From an unidentified bacterial endosymbiont (GTDB taxonomy: Bacteria > Pseudomonadota > Gammaproteobacteria > Enterobacterales > Enterobacteriaceae): DNA of 64,000 nucleotides. A program made the translations under genes and the position numbers. How positions within the stretch are numbered: the stretch's first letter is position 1; each line of letters starts with the position of its first letter. The stretch is taken from NCBI RefSeq assembly GCF_918797525.1, contig NZ_OU963893.1, positions 1,860,001-1,924,000 on the forward strand, written 5' to 3'. Below, in pieces: positions 31,221-46,172 of the stretch. Below the pieces are notes generated by a model. That model saw only the letters and a list, made by a program, of their open reading frames with translations. It made no database searches and was not told the origin of the DNA.

Positions 31221-32444
31221 GTGAAAATTTATAATTTACTTATACGCGGCGCAACGCTTGCAAGTCGCTTCGTTCTGGTGATTTTCATTGCCAGGTTCCT
31301 CTCTACTGAGGAACTTGGTGCTTATTCATTGTTTGCGGCGTCCATTACTTACGCCCTTTTTTTTGTGGGAATGGATTTTTATACCTTTTCTTCACGGGAA
31401 ATACTTTCAGTAGATAAGTCTCTATGGTACGGGATTATAAAGAATCAGTATGTATTCTATATCATATTCTACTTTATAGGCTTTCCAGTAATCTATAGTT
31501 TCTTTTACTTCGGTTTTCTCCCCAAGCACTTTATAGTCTGGTTTTATGTGATGCTTGTCGCTGAGCATTTAGCGCAAGAATCAATGCGACTGCTTGTGGT
31601 TTTGAACAGGGCATTTTTAGCTAATGTTGCGCTATTTATTAGATCGGGTATTTGGGTATATGCCGCTGTTATCATAATGTTTTTTAATGATGACATGCGA
31701 GATGTATCAATGATACTGGCGTTATGGCTAGTTGGTGCCAGTATTTCGGTCTTGCTGGCAATACCTGAACTTTGGCGAATACGTAATATTTCAGCAGATA
31801 CCAGTAAGATTAGTTACGCATGGATGTGGAAAGGGTTAAAAATTGCTGCACCCTTGTTGGTAGGTACTCTTGCGCTTCGGTCAATATATTTGGTAGACCG
31901 ATACTCATTAAATTACTTTAGTAATCTATCTGCCGTCGGTATCTATTCATTTTATTCAAGTTTTGCCAGTGCACTACTCGCTTTTGTTGATGCTGTCGTG
32001 GTGATGCAAATCTATCCAAAAATAGTCAGTTCGGTTAAAAATAATGACTTTGATGGATTAGCATATTATAAGAAAAAATTTATAAAATCAGTTTCAATTC
32101 TCAGTGTCATACTGGTCATTCTGCTCCCTATTGGCGTCTATATACTCTTGCTTTGGATGAATAAAGGAGAATACATCGACTATATTCCTTTGTTGGGTAT
32201 CCTAATGCTAAGCAGTATAGTTTATAGTTTTGCATTACTTCCTCATTACGAATTGTATGCCCATAATGAAGATAAAAAAATCATTATATCATCCCTATGG
32301 GCTGCATTAGTTGGGGTGATAGTTATGCCAGCTGGAGCGTATTATTTCGGGGTGTATGGTGTAGCTGTAGGGCAGGTCATCGCCGTCATATTTCTTTATA
32401 TTAATAAAATACTACTTTTAAAAAAGAGTAAGCTTTATGCATAA
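31221..32444 (+). CDS. wzx: O-antigen flippase Wzx
   Basis: MOP-superfamily flippase of 407 residues with about twelve hydrophobic segments; the N-terminus has LLIRGATLASRFVLVIFIARFLSTEELGAYSLF, a pattern typical of Wzx (gene, acidic residue after L-S-x-x, then GxYSLF). It would move the undecaprenyl-linked O-unit across the inner membrane. It starts with GTG two bases after the WbsX-like gene and overlaps the next gene by eight bases. AT-rich, like its neighbours. Confidence 0.88.
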   Translation: MKIYNLLIRGATLASRFVLVIFIARFLSTEELGAYSLFAASITYALFFVGMDFYTFSSREILSVDKSLWYGIIKNQYVFYIIFYFIGFPVIYSFFYFGFLPKHFIVWFYVMLVAEHLAQESMRLLVVLNRAFLANVALFIRSGIWVYAAVIIMFFNDDMRDVSMILALWLVGASISVLLAIPELWRIRNISADTSKISYAWMWKGLKIAAPLLVGTLALRSIYLVDRYSLNYFSNLSAVGIYSFYSSFASALLAFVDAVVVMQIYPKIVSSVKNNDFDGLAYYKKKFIKSVSILSVILVILLPIGVYILLLWMNKGEYIDYIPLLGILMLSSIVYSFALLPHYELYAHNEDKKIIISSLWAALVGVIVMPAGAYYFGVYGVAVGQVIAVIFLYINKILLLKKSKLYA

Positions 32445-33378
32445 GAACATCTGCGTAGTAGTTCCGACCTGCAATGGTGGTAAGATATGGGAAAAAGCTG
32501 CATTACAACTCTCATATTTAAAAAATGATTCATTATCTATTGTAACTATCGATTCGGAATCAACTGACTCAACAAGAATAACCTCTAATAAATATGGTTT
32601 CACCGTTTTAGATGTTAAACGTTCGGAATTCAATCACGGTGGCACGAGAAATATAGCTGCTCGCTACTGTATTGAGCAGTTACGCGCAGAAATCATCGTC
32701 TTTATGACGCAGGACGCTATCTTGCAGTCACCAGAAACTGCCGCGGAAATAATTTTGGATAAATTTTCTGCTAATCCAGAACTTTCCGCAATTTATGGAA
32801 AGCAGTTACCCCATGACGATGCTAATCTCATTGCACAGCATGCTCGTTTTTATAATTATAAAAATGAACCGTATACAGCAACAAAAGATAACTATCGAGA
32901 AATGGGTTTGAAAGCAGTATTTTTATCTAACTCTTTTTCTGCATATAATGCAAAGATTTTTACCTCTCTTGGCGGTTTCCCTGAGAATACTATTCTCTGT
33001 GAAGATATGTTCTTTGCTGCGCGTTCTATTCAGAATAACTATGCAATTAGTTATTGTCCAGAGATAGCAGCTAAACATTCTCATAATTATAGGCCATTAG
33101 ACGAGTTTAAACGATATTTCGATATTGGTGTTTTTCATACCTGTGAAAGCTGGATCGGCGAAATGTTTGGCGGGGCTGGGGGCGAAGGTAAAAAATTCCT
33201 GTTATCAGAATTTAGATTCCTGATTAATCGGAACCCTCTCTGTATATTCCCGGCTGCCTTAAATAATTTCATGAAAATAGTTGGTTATAAGCTTGGCAAA
33301 AATTACCAGAAAATGCCTCTTGATAAATGCAAAGCATTTAGCATGCATAAAGCTTATTGGAAATCGGAGATTAAGTGA
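32437..33378 (+). CDS. GT2 glycosyltransferase, probable rhamnosyltransferase
   Basis: A 313-residue GT-A fold transferase: ICVVVPTCNGG at the N-terminus, TIDSESTDST (nucleotide-binding), SEFNHGGTRNIAARY, FMTQDAIL (the DxD-like metal site) and NSFSAYNAKIFTSLGGFPENTILCEDMFF. The FNHGGTRN segment is characteristic of dTDP-rhamnose transferases such as Salmonella RfbN, which fits the rfbBDAC genes upstream. It overlaps wbaP by four bases. Confidence 0.85.
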   Translation: MHKNICVVVPTCNGGKIWEKAALQLSYLKNDSLSIVTIDSESTDSTRITSNKYGFTVLDVKRSEFNHGGTRNIAARYCIEQLRAEIIVFMTQDAILQSPETAAEIILDKFSANPELSAIYGKQLPHDDANLIAQHARFYNYKNEPYTATKDNYREMGLKAVFLSNSFSAYNAKIFTSLGGFPENTILCEDMFFAARSIQNNYAISYCPEIAAKHSHNYRPLDEFKRYFDIGVFHTCESWIGEMFGGAGGEGKKFLLSEFRFLINRNPLCIFPAALNNFMKIVGYKLGKNYQKMPLDKCKAFSMHKAYWKSEIK

Positions 33379-34811
33379 ACAGGAATATGACGTCATCACG
33401 TACTTTCTTTTACACCAAGTGTACTGTAGCTCTGGTTGATTTTGTAACGTTGATATTACCCTTCTTTTTGGCATTAGGCTTGCTGGATTTTTTCACCGGA
33501 AATTTGCCACGTTTTATTCCGCAAAGTGAGTTTGATGACCGTGTAATCACCCATGTTTCTTTAGCTGTAATATGTGTTGGCTGGTTTTGGATTAGGCTAA
33601 GGCATTACTCCTACAGAAAACCTTACTGGTTTGAACTCAAAGAATTATTACGCACACTGATCATTTTCGCGATAATCGAATTATCAGTGATTGCATTCTC
33701 AAAGTGGCAATCTTCGCGTTATCTCTGGGTCTCAACCTGGATGTTTGCGATGATAATGGTTCCTGTTGGTCGCGCCTTGTCGCGAAGAGTTCTTGACCGC
33801 CTCGGTTGTTGGAAAAAAACTACCGTCATCATTGGCTCGGGAAAAAATGCAGTAGATGCTTGCCTTGCGCTTCGTAGCGAAGAAAGCATGGGGTTCGATG
33901 TGAGATATATGTTCGATGCATCTTCCCGGTCGGCAGACAAAACAGAGGGTATCACTTACCTTAACGATGAGTCCTGGTTGCTAAATTCATTTAAAGATAA
34001 AGTTGTCCAGTTTGTTATCGCGGTTGAATCTGATGAGTCAGAAGTGAGGGATTACTGGCTCAAGACGTTATCAAAGCATGGTTTTCGTCATGTATCGGTA
34101 ATCCCTACTACGCGTGGATTACCGTTATATGGGACTGATATGGCGTTCTTATTCAGCCATGAGGTGATGATTTTCAGGGTAAATAATAATCTTGCCAAAC
34201 GAACGTCGCGGTTTGTTAAGCGCACATTTGATATTATCTGTTCGTCTTTGATTATCCTTATAAGTTCGCCGCTGCTGGCTTATTTATATTATAAAGTTAC
34301 GCGAGATGGCGGTCCTGCTATTTATGGACATATGCGCGTGGGCCGTCACGGTAAGTTGTTTCCATGCTATAAATTTCGTTCAATGGTTCTTAATTCTCAG
34401 GAAGTGCTTGACGAATTACTGGCCTGCGACCCGGCAGCTCGTGAAGAATGGGATCGTGATTTCAAGCTTAAAAATGATCCGCGAATCACGTCAGTCGGAC
34501 GATTCATTCGTAAAACCAGCCTGGACGAATTGCCTCAGCTTTTTAATGTCCTTAAAGGACAAATGAGTCTGGTGGGGCCGCGCCCAATTATATCCGAAGA
34601 GTTGGCACGTTATGATGACAATGTTGATTATTATCTGATGGCTAAACCAGGTATGACGGGTTTGTGGCAGGTGAGTGGTCGTAACGATGTGGATTACGAT
34701 ACGCGTGTTTACTTCGACTCATGGTATGTCAAAAATTGGTCACTTTGGAATGACATCGCTATTTTATTCAAAACCGTGAAAGTCGTTCTTCACCGTGATG
34801 GCGCATATTAA
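33375..34811 (+). CDS. wbaP: WbaP, undecaprenyl-phosphate galactose phosphotransferase
   Basis: Starts the O-unit by transferring galactose-1-phosphate from UDP-Gal to undecaprenyl phosphate. It has 478 residues and is recognisably close to Salmonella RfbP: N-terminal membrane segments, the VCVGWFWIRLRHYSYRKPYW-like region (about 70-90), a soluble middle domain, and the C-terminal catalytic domain with FPCYKFRSMV, KTSLDELPQLFNVLKGQMSLVGPRP and GMTGLWQVSGRNDVDY. Last gene of the O-antigen operon. It implies that galactose, not the WecA-linked GlcNAc, is the first sugar. Confidence 0.94.
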   Translation: MNRNMTSSRTFFYTKCTVALVDFVTLILPFFLALGLLDFFTGNLPRFIPQSEFDDRVITHVSLAVICVGWFWIRLRHYSYRKPYWFELKELLRTLIIFAIIELSVIAFSKWQSSRYLWVSTWMFAMIMVPVGRALSRRVLDRLGCWKKTTVIIGSGKNAVDACLALRSEESMGFDVRYMFDASSRSADKTEGITYLNDESWLLNSFKDKVVQFVIAVESDESEVRDYWLKTLSKHGFRHVSVIPTTRGLPLYGTDMAFLFSHEVMIFRVNNNLAKRTSRFVKRTFDIICSSLIILISSPLLAYLYYKVTRDGGPAIYGHMRVGRHGKLFPCYKFRSMVLNSQEVLDELLACDPAAREEWDRDFKLKNDPRITSVGRFIRKTSLDELPQLFNVLKGQMSLVGPRPIISEELARYDDNVDYYLMAKPGMTGLWQVSGRNDVDYDTRVYFDSWYVKNWSLWNDIAILFKTVKVVLHRDGAY

Positions 34812-34909
34812 TGCACCAGCAGTCCGGTTATTTGCATAAACTTAATTCTTAGAAGACATCTATTGCTACCTTCTGGCCTCTAACCTGAGTTAACATGTTA
34901 TTCACTTTA

Positions 34910-34932
34910 CCCGCCGCTTCCGTTACGGCGGG
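34910..34932 (+). other. Hairpin upstream of gnd
   Basis: A 7-bp perfect stem (CCCGCCG with CGGCGGG) around a 9-base loop, 27 bases before the gnd start, in the 147-bp gap after wbaP. No T run follows, so it is more likely part of the gnd leader than an O-antigen terminator. Growth-rate control of E. coli gnd acts through mRNA structure, but the elements involved there were not matched to this hairpin. Confidence 0.45.
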
Positions 34933-34958
34933 GTATCCACACCTGACAGGAGTATGTA

Positions 34959-36365
34959 ATGTCCAAGCAACAGATCGGCGTTGTCGGTATGGCAGTGATG
35001 GGGCGCAACCTGGCGCTCAACATCGAAAGCCGTGGTTATACCGTCTCCGTTTTCAACCGCTCCCGTGAAAAAACAGAAGAAGTGATTGCCGAGAATCCTG
35101 GCAAGAAACTTGTTCCGTTTTATACGGTTAAAGAGTTTGTTGAGTCTCTGGAAACCCCTCGTCGAATCCTGTTAATGGTGAAAGCAGGTGCAGGAACAGA
35201 TGCAGCTATTGACTCTCTGAAACCTTATCTGGATAAAGGCGATATCATCATTGATGGTGGTAACACCTTCTTCCAGGACACCATCCGTCGTAACCGTGAA
35301 CTCTCTGCCGAGGGCTTCAACTTCATTGGTACCGGCGTTTCCGGTGGTGAAGAGGGCGCGCTGAAAGGGCCATCCATCATGCCTGGCGGCCAGAAAGAAG
35401 CGTATGAGCTGGTAGCGCCTATCCTGACTAAAATTGCAGCCGTTGCAGAAGATGGTGAGCCGTGCGTGACTTACATTGGTGCGGATGGTGCGGGTCACTA
35501 TGTGAAGATGGTTCACAATGGCATTGAATACGGTGACATGCAGTTAATTGCAGAAGCCTATGCTCTGCTTAAGGGTGGCCTGAATCTGTCCAACGAAGAA
35601 CTTGCTGAGACCTTTACCGACTGGAACACCGGCGAGCTGAACAGCTATCTGATCGACATCACCAAAGATATCTTCACCAGGAAGGATGAAGAGGGTAAAT
35701 ATCTGGTCGATGTGATTCTGGATGAAGCCGCGAACAAAGGTACCGGTAAATGGACCAGCCAGAGCTCGCTGGATCTCGGCGAACCGCTGTCTTTGATCAC
35801 TGAATCCGTCTTCGCACGCTATATCTCTTCTCTGAAAGAGCAGCGCGTAGCCGCCTCTAAAGTGCTGTCTGGCCCACAGGCCAAACCTGCCGGTGATAAA
35901 GCGGAATTCATTGAGAAAGTCCGTCGTGCGCTGTACCTGGGTAAAATCGTCTCCTATGCGCAAGGCTTCTCTCAGCTGCGTGCCGCGTCCGACGAGAACA
36001 ACTGGGATCTGAACTACGGCGAAATTGCGAAGATCTTCCGTGCAGGCTGCATTATTCGCGCACAATTCCTGCAGAAAATCACCGATGCCTATGCTGAAAA
36101 CGCGGGCATTGCGAACCTGCTGCTGGCACCGTACTTTAAGAAAATTGCTGATGAGTACCAGCAGGCGCTGCGTGACGTGGTTGCTTACGCTGTACAGAAC
36201 GGTATTCCGGTTCCAACCTTCTCCGCTGCCGTGGCGTACTACGACAGCTACCGAGCTGCCGTACTGCCTGCGAACCTGATCCAGGCCCAGCGTGACTACT
36301 TCGGTGCGCACACGTACAAACGTACTGATAAAGAAGGTGTGTTCCACACCGAATGGCTGGATTAA
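34959..36365 (+). CDS. gnd: 6-phosphogluconate dehydrogenase Gnd
   Basis: Oxidative pentose phosphate enzyme, 468 residues as in E. coli: NADP-binding [16 protein letters not shown], the catalytic stretch [21 protein letters not shown], and [19 protein letters not shown] with the catalytic lysine. It marks the right boundary of the O-antigen locus. Codon use is housekeeping-like, in contrast with the AT-rich genes to its left. AGGAG lies 8 bases before the ATG. A strong terminator follows. Confidence 0.98.
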   Translation: MSKQQIGVVGMAVMGRNLALNIESRGYTVSVFNRSREKTEEVIAENPGKKLVPFYTVKEFVESLETPRRILLMVKAGAGTDAAIDSLKPYLDKGDIIIDGGNTFFQDTIRRNRELSAEGFNFIGTGVSGGEEGALKGPSIMPGGQKEAYELVAPILTKIAAVAEDGEPCVTYIGADGAGHYVKMVHNGIEYGDMQLIAEAYALLKGGLNLSNEELAETFTDWNTGELNSYLIDITKDIFTRKDEEGKYLVDVILDEAANKGTGKWTSQSSLDLGEPLSLITESVFARYISSLKEQRVAASKVLSGPQAKPAGDKAEFIEKVRRALYLGKIVSYAQGFSQLRAASDENNWDLNYGEIAKIFRAGCIIRAQFLQKITDAYAENAGIANLLLAPYFKKIADEYQQALRDVVAYAVQNGIPVPTFSAAVAYYDSYRAAVLPANLIQAQRDYFGAHTYKRTDKEGVFHTEWLD

Positions 36366-36392
36366 TCTGATTTAAGTCAGTCTGATAGAAAG

Positions 36393-36420
36393 GCCCGATG
36401 CGTATCATCGGGCTTTTTTT
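36393..36420 (+). terminator. Rho-independent terminator of gnd
   Basis: Perfect 8-bp stem GCCCGATG / CATCGGGC with a CGTAT loop and seven T, 28 bases after the gnd stop. Confidence 0.93.
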
Positions 36421-36519
36421 ATGGCTGATCAGCCTATTTCTTCTAGATCTTTCCATTCACACTTCTTCAATGCAGCATAAATCACTGAGAAATTACAAGC
36501 TTACAGCAAGGTATTCGCC

Positions 36520-36549
36520 TTGACAGTCAATCAACATAAGAGGTAAAAA
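36520..36549 (+). promoter_or_regulatory. Putative ugd promoter
   Basis: A perfect -35 TTGACA at 36520-36525 is followed 18 bases later by a weak -10 TAAAAA at 36544-36549. It is about 70 bases before the ugd start. E. coli ugd is controlled by Rcs and PhoP/PmrA systems; a possible PhoP half-site TGTTTA is at 36560-36565, but the second half is poor. Confidence 0.4.
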
Positions 36550-36617
36550 CCTCAACAGTTGTTTATTGCGGTGGTGTTCTTGTGCCTCCTGACACTCATA
36601 CTGAAGAAGTCAAACGA

Positions 36618-37784
36618 ATGAAAATAACTATCTCCGGAACTGGCTATGTGGGCCTTTCAAACGGTATCCTGATTGCGCAGAATCATGAAGTGGTTGCGCT
36701 TGATATCGTGCAGGCCAAAGTGGACATGCTAAACCAGAAGCAATCTCCGATTGTGGATAATGAGATCCAGGATTATCTGGCGAACAAGACGCTGAAGTTT
36801 CGCGCCACCACGGACAAAGAAGATGCTTACCGCAATGCGGATTATGTCATCATCGCCACGCCAACCGATTACGATCCTAAAACGAATTACTTCAATACCT
36901 CTACCGTTGAAGCTGTGATTAAAGACGTTGTGGCAATTAACCCTAACGCGGTAATGGTCATTAAGTCGACCATTCCGGTGGGTTTTACCCAATCCATTAA
37001 AGAAGAGTTGGGTATTGATAATGTCTTCTTCTCACCTGAGTTCCTGCGCGAGGGTAGGGCGTTATACGATAACCTGCATCCGTCGCGTATTGTGATTGGT
37101 GAGCGTTCTGAACGCGCCGAGCGCTTTGCGGCGCTGCTGCAGGAAGGCGCCATCAAAAAAGATATTCCGCTGCTGTTTACCGATTCCACCGAAGCCGAGG
37201 CCATCAAGCTTTTCGCCAATACCTATCTGGCAATGCGCGTGGCTTACTTCAACGAACTGGATAGCTATGCTGAGAGTCTGGGGCTAAATACCCGCCAGAT
37301 CATTGAAGGTGTGTGTCTTGACCCGCGTATCGGCAATCACTACAACAACCCTTCATTTGGTTACGGTGGCTACTGCTTGCCGAAAGATACCAAGCAGCTG
37401 CTGGCGAACTATCAGGCGGTGCCGAACAACCTCATTTCAGCGATTGTTGACGCTAACCGTACGCGTAAAGATTTTATTTCCGATTCCATTCTCGCGCGTC
37501 ATCCAAAAGTGGTTGGCGTGTATCGTTTGATCATGAAGAGCGGCTCCGATAACTTCCGCGCCTCTTCAATTCAGGGGATCATGAAGCGTATTAAGGCTAA
37601 GGGCGTTCAGGTCATTATTTTTGAACCTGCGATGCAGGAAGATGAGTTCTTCCACTCTCGCGTAATTCGCGACCTGAACGCCTTCAAGCAGGAGGCGGAT
37701 GTCATTATTTCCAACCGCATGGCGGAGGAACTGTCAGACGTAGCGGATAAAGTTTATACCCGCGATCTGTTTGGCAGTGACTGA
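36618..37784 (+). CDS. ugd: UDP-glucose 6-dehydrogenase Ugd
   Basis: Oxidises UDP-glucose to UDP-glucuronate, used by colanic acid, by lipid A aminoarabinose modification and by the epimerase encoded next door. It has 388 residues, as in E. coli: [16 protein letters not shown] at the N-terminus, [23 protein letters not shown], and [15 protein letters not shown] with the catalytic cysteine. The frame is open from 36582; the ATG at 36618 gives the standard N-terminus [12 protein letters not shown]. Confidence 0.97.
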   Translation: MKITISGTGYVGLSNGILIAQNHEVVALDIVQAKVDMLNQKQSPIVDNEIQDYLANKTLKFRATTDKEDAYRNADYVIIATPTDYDPKTNYFNTSTVEAVIKDVVAINPNAVMVIKSTIPVGFTQSIKEELGIDNVFFSPEFLREGRALYDNLHPSRIVIGERSERAERFAALLQEGAIKKDIPLLFTDSTEAEAIKLFANTYLAMRVAYFNELDSYAESLGLNTRQIIEGVCLDPRIGNHYNNPSFGYGGYCLPKDTKQLLANYQAVPNNLISAIVDANRTRKDFISDSILARHPKVVGVYRLIMKSGSDNFRASSIQGIMKRIKAKGVQVIIFEPAMQEDEFFHSRVIRDLNAFKQEADVIISNRMAEELSDVADKVYTRDLFGSD

Positions 37785-37805
37785 TACCCCGTTTGCTGCT
37801 GATAA

Positions 37806-37827
37806 AACCCGGCTCATGTGCCGGGTT
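37806..37827. terminator. Terminator between convergent ugd and uge
   Basis: Perfect 8-bp stem AACCCGGC / GCCGGGTT with a 6-base loop, between the ends of two convergent genes. T runs are short on both sides, so it may act in either direction but weakly. Confidence 0.75.
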
Positions 37828-37834
37828 CTTAACT

Positions 37835-38839
37835 TTATACCTTGTAGAAACCGCGATACCAGTCGACAAAGTTTTTCACGCCGTCGTTAACGGATGTCTG
37901 CGGCCTGAAGCCGATAACTTCATAAAGCGCCTGGATATCCGCGCTGGTTTCAAGCACGTCGCCGGGCTGGACTGGCATCATATTTTTCTCGGCTTCCAGG
38001 CCCAGAGCATCCTCCAGGGCGGTGATGTAATCCATCAGTTCAACAGGCGAACTGTTGCCGATGTTGTATACGCGATACGGGGCTGAACTGGTCGCGGGCG
38101 AACCGCTCTCAACGCGCCAGTTAGGATCGGGCGTAGGGATAACATCCTGAAGTCGAATAATGGCTTCAGCGATATCGTCGATATAGGTAAAGTCACGCTT
38201 CATCTTACCGTAGTTGTATACGTCGATGCGTTTACCCTCAATCATTGCTTTAGTAAATTTAAACAACGCCATGTCCGGGCGACCCCATGGGCCATACACG
38301 GTAAAGAAACGCAGGCCGGTGGTCGGCAGGTTATAAAGATGTGAATAGGTATGCGACATCAGCTCATTAGCTTTTTTGGTCGCTGCGTACAGCGAAACCG
38401 GGTGGTCTACAGAGTCATCAGTCGAGAACGGCATTTTGCGGTTAAGCCCGTAAACGGAGCTTGAGGATGCATACAGCAGATGTTGTACCTTATTGTGACG
38501 ACAGCCTTCCAGTACGTTCAGGTGGCCCGTCAGGTTGGCATCCGCGTAGGCATGAGGGTTTTCCAGAGAGTAACGAACGCCGGCCTGGGCGGCGAGATGA
38601 ATGACGCGGTCGAATTTCTCATCCGCGAACAACGCGGCCATGCCCGCACGGTCAGCTAAATCGAGCTTGTGGAAAGTGAAATTGTCTGATGTGAGCAGAT
38701 CAAGACGCGCCTGCTTGAGGCTGACATCATAGTAGTCATTGAGATTATCAATGCCAGTGACCTGATGGCCAGCGTCAAGGAGTCGCTTGCTGACATTTGC
38801 GCCGATAAAGCCAGCAGCGCCTGTTACCAGAAATTTCAT
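37835..38839 (-). CDS. uge: UDP-glucuronate 4-epimerase
   Basis: NAD-dependent extended SDR epimerase of 334 residues that interconverts UDP-GlcA and UDP-GalA. Motifs: [17 protein letters not shown] at the N-terminus, [26 protein letters not shown], and [13 protein letters not shown] with the Tyr-x3-Lys pair; also [16 protein letters not shown], characteristic of this group. The gene lies opposite ugd and divergent from wzzB, the position of uge/gla in Klebsiella and related genera. UDP-GalA could be used in LPS core or in the O-unit, though no obvious GalA transferase is seen in the locus. Confidence 0.92.
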   Translation of the reverse strand: MKFLVTGAAGFIGANVSKRLLDAGHQVTGIDNLNDYYDVSLKQARLDLLTSDNFTFHKLDLADRAGMAALFADEKFDRVIHLAAQAGVRYSLENPHAYADANLTGHLNVLEGCRHNKVQHLLYASSSSVYGLNRKMPFSTDDSVDHPVSLYAATKKANELMSHTYSHLYNLPTTGLRFFTVYGPWGRPDMALFKFTKAMIEGKRIDVYNYGKMKRDFTYIDDIAEAIIRLQDVIPTPDPNWRVESGSPATSSAPYRVYNIGNSSPVELMDYITALEDALGLEAEKNMMPVQPGDVLETSADIQALYEVIGFRPQTSVNDGVKNFVDWYRGFYKV

Positions 38840-39031
38840 ACTTTCACCTCATTCACACATGTTCTTACAAATGCCATAACGCATCCGTTTACGCCTATGA
38901 TACCGCGATGGCCGCCAGTAACATAACCCATCTTTCCGATATAACTCATCGGATTCTTATAGAAAAATTGCCAGCAACAGATACACTATGTAGACATGTT
39001 TTTTTTGCCCTTTTTATCTGTTAGGGATTGT

Positions 39032-40012
39032 ATGACGCAGAACAACAATAACCTGGTCAATCGAAGCAATGACCCGGAGCAAATTGATTTAATTGATTTA
39101 GTAATTCAACTTTGGCGCAGCAAGTGGACCATTTGTTTGTTTGTCTTCTTCGCAATTCTGTTAGCGGGTAGCTATCTATTTGTTGTTAAAGAAAAATGGA
39201 CGTCAACAGCAGTCATTACCCAGCCCGATGCAGCGCAAGTCGCCTCTTATTCAAATGCGCTGAATATTGTCTACGGTAATGCTGCTCCTTCTATGTCCGA
39301 TGTGCAAACGCGTACGATAAATCGCTTCTATTCTGCTTTTTCAGCCCTTTCGCAGACGTTAGAGAACCAGCAGGAACCTGAAAAACTGACAATTGAACAA
39401 TCTGTTAAAGGTCAGGCTCTCCCACTCACTGTCTCTTACGTCAGCACCACTGCTGAAGGTGCCCAAAAGCAGCTTGCGCAATATATCCAGCAGGTGGATG
39501 AACAAACCGCTAAAGAACTAAGTGTTGATCTCAAGGACAACATCAAGCTGCAGATTGCGACGCTGAATGACTCTCTGGAAAATCAGGAGAAGGTTGCTCA
39601 GGAGCAGAAAGATTTGCGCATTAAGCAGATTATTGAAGCACTTAAGAACGCAGAGGCCGCTAAAATTACCTCTCCGCAACTTCAGCAAACCCAGGATGTC
39701 ACCCAGGAAACAATGTTCTTATTGGGTTCAGAAGCGCTTAATTCAATGATCCAAAATGAGGCTTCACGTCCCTTAGTATTTTCATCTGCTTATTACCAAA
39801 CCAAACAGAATCTGCTGGATATACAAAATCTGCGTGTGAACCCGGAAACCATCCATGTTTATCGCTATGTGATGAAGCCTGATTTGCCAATCAAGCGGGA
39901 CAGCCCGAAACGTGCTATTACGATGATTTTGGCTGTATTGCTGGGTGGGATTGTAGGTTGCGTGTTTGTTATCGGACGTAACGCACTGCGTAGCTATAAG
40001 CCAAAATCCTGA
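39032..40012 (+). CDS. wzzB: O-antigen chain length determinant WzzB
   Basis: Inner-membrane polysaccharide co-polymerase that sets the modal length of O-antigen made by Wzy. It has 326 residues with an N-terminal membrane segment (about 31-52), a long periplasmic domain with coiled-coil character (about 175-215), and a C-terminal segment (about 295-315) preceded by the proline-rich PDLPIKRDSPKRA. The frame is open from 38996; the ATG at 39032 is chosen because the protein then starts MTQNNNNLVNRSNDPEQIDLIDL. Confidence 0.95.
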   Translation: MTQNNNNLVNRSNDPEQIDLIDLVIQLWRSKWTICLFVFFAILLAGSYLFVVKEKWTSTAVITQPDAAQVASYSNALNIVYGNAAPSMSDVQTRTINRFYSAFSALSQTLENQQEPEKLTIEQSVKGQALPLTVSYVSTTAEGAQKQLAQYIQQVDEQTAKELSVDLKDNIKLQIATLNDSLENQEKVAQEQKDLRIKQIIEALKNAEAAKITSPQLQQTQDVTQETMFLLGSEALNSMIQNEASRPLVFSSAYYQTKQNLLDIQNLRVNPETIHVYRYVMKPDLPIKRDSPKRAITMILAVLLGGIVGCVFVIGRNALRSYKPKS

Positions 40013-40027
40013 TTCACATATAAAAAA

Positions 40028-40052
40028 GGCCGGGTTTCCCCGGTCTCTTTTT
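40028..40052. terminator. Bidirectional terminator between wzzB and hisI
   Basis: Seven-pair stem (40028-40034 with 40039-40045, one G-T pair) flanked by an A run on the left and a T-rich run on the right. It can serve wzzB on the plus strand and the his operon on the minus strand. Confidence 0.88.
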
Positions 40053-40655
40053 ATTTATGTCGCTTTCGCAAATTCTCAATCACTGCCGTTAAATCCAGCT
40101 CCTGATCCTGCAGCAGCACCAGCAGGTGATACAGTAAATCCGACGCTTCGTTGGTCAGCTCTTCCCGGTCATGCACGGTGGCAGCCAGCGCTGTTTCAAC
40201 GCCTTCTTCACCTACCTTCTGCGCAATACGCTTGGTGCCACTGGCGTACAGTTGTGCGGTGTAGGAACTTTCAGGGGCAGCCGTTTTACGTTCAGCCAGA
40301 AGTTGTTCCAGCTGGTAAAGGAACAGCCACTGATGGCTCGCCTCGCCGAAGCAGCTACTGGTGCCTGTATGGCAGGTGGGGCCGATGGGGTTCGCGAGGA
40401 CCAGCAGGGTGTCGTTATCGCAGTCTGGGGTAATGCTGACCAGGTTCAGGAAATGACCAGAGCTTTCCCCTTTGGTCCACAGGCGTTGTTTGGTCCGCGA
40501 ATAAAAGGTGACATTGCCGCAGTCGAGGGTTTTGGCCAGCGCCTCTGGGTTCATATAGCCCAGCATTAGCACTTCCCCCGACACGGCATGTTGTACAACC
40601 ACTGGCAGTAACCCGTCAGTTTTTTCCCAGTCAAGCTGTGCCTGCTGTTGCTCTG

Positions 40656-40662
<7 letters not shown>
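40051..40662 (-). CDS. hisI: HisI (HisIE), PR-AMP cyclohydrolase / PR-ATP pyrophosphatase
   Basis: Bifunctional enzyme for steps two and three of histidine synthesis, 203 residues. The N-terminal cyclohydrolase domain has [21 protein letters not shown] and the metal-binding [21 protein letters not shown]; the C-terminal pyrophosphohydrolase domain has [14 protein letters not shown] and [11 protein letters not shown]. Last gene of the operon; overlaps hisF by seven bases. Confidence 0.97.
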
Positions 40663-46167
<5,505 letters not shown>

Positions 46168-46172
46168 GGCCG

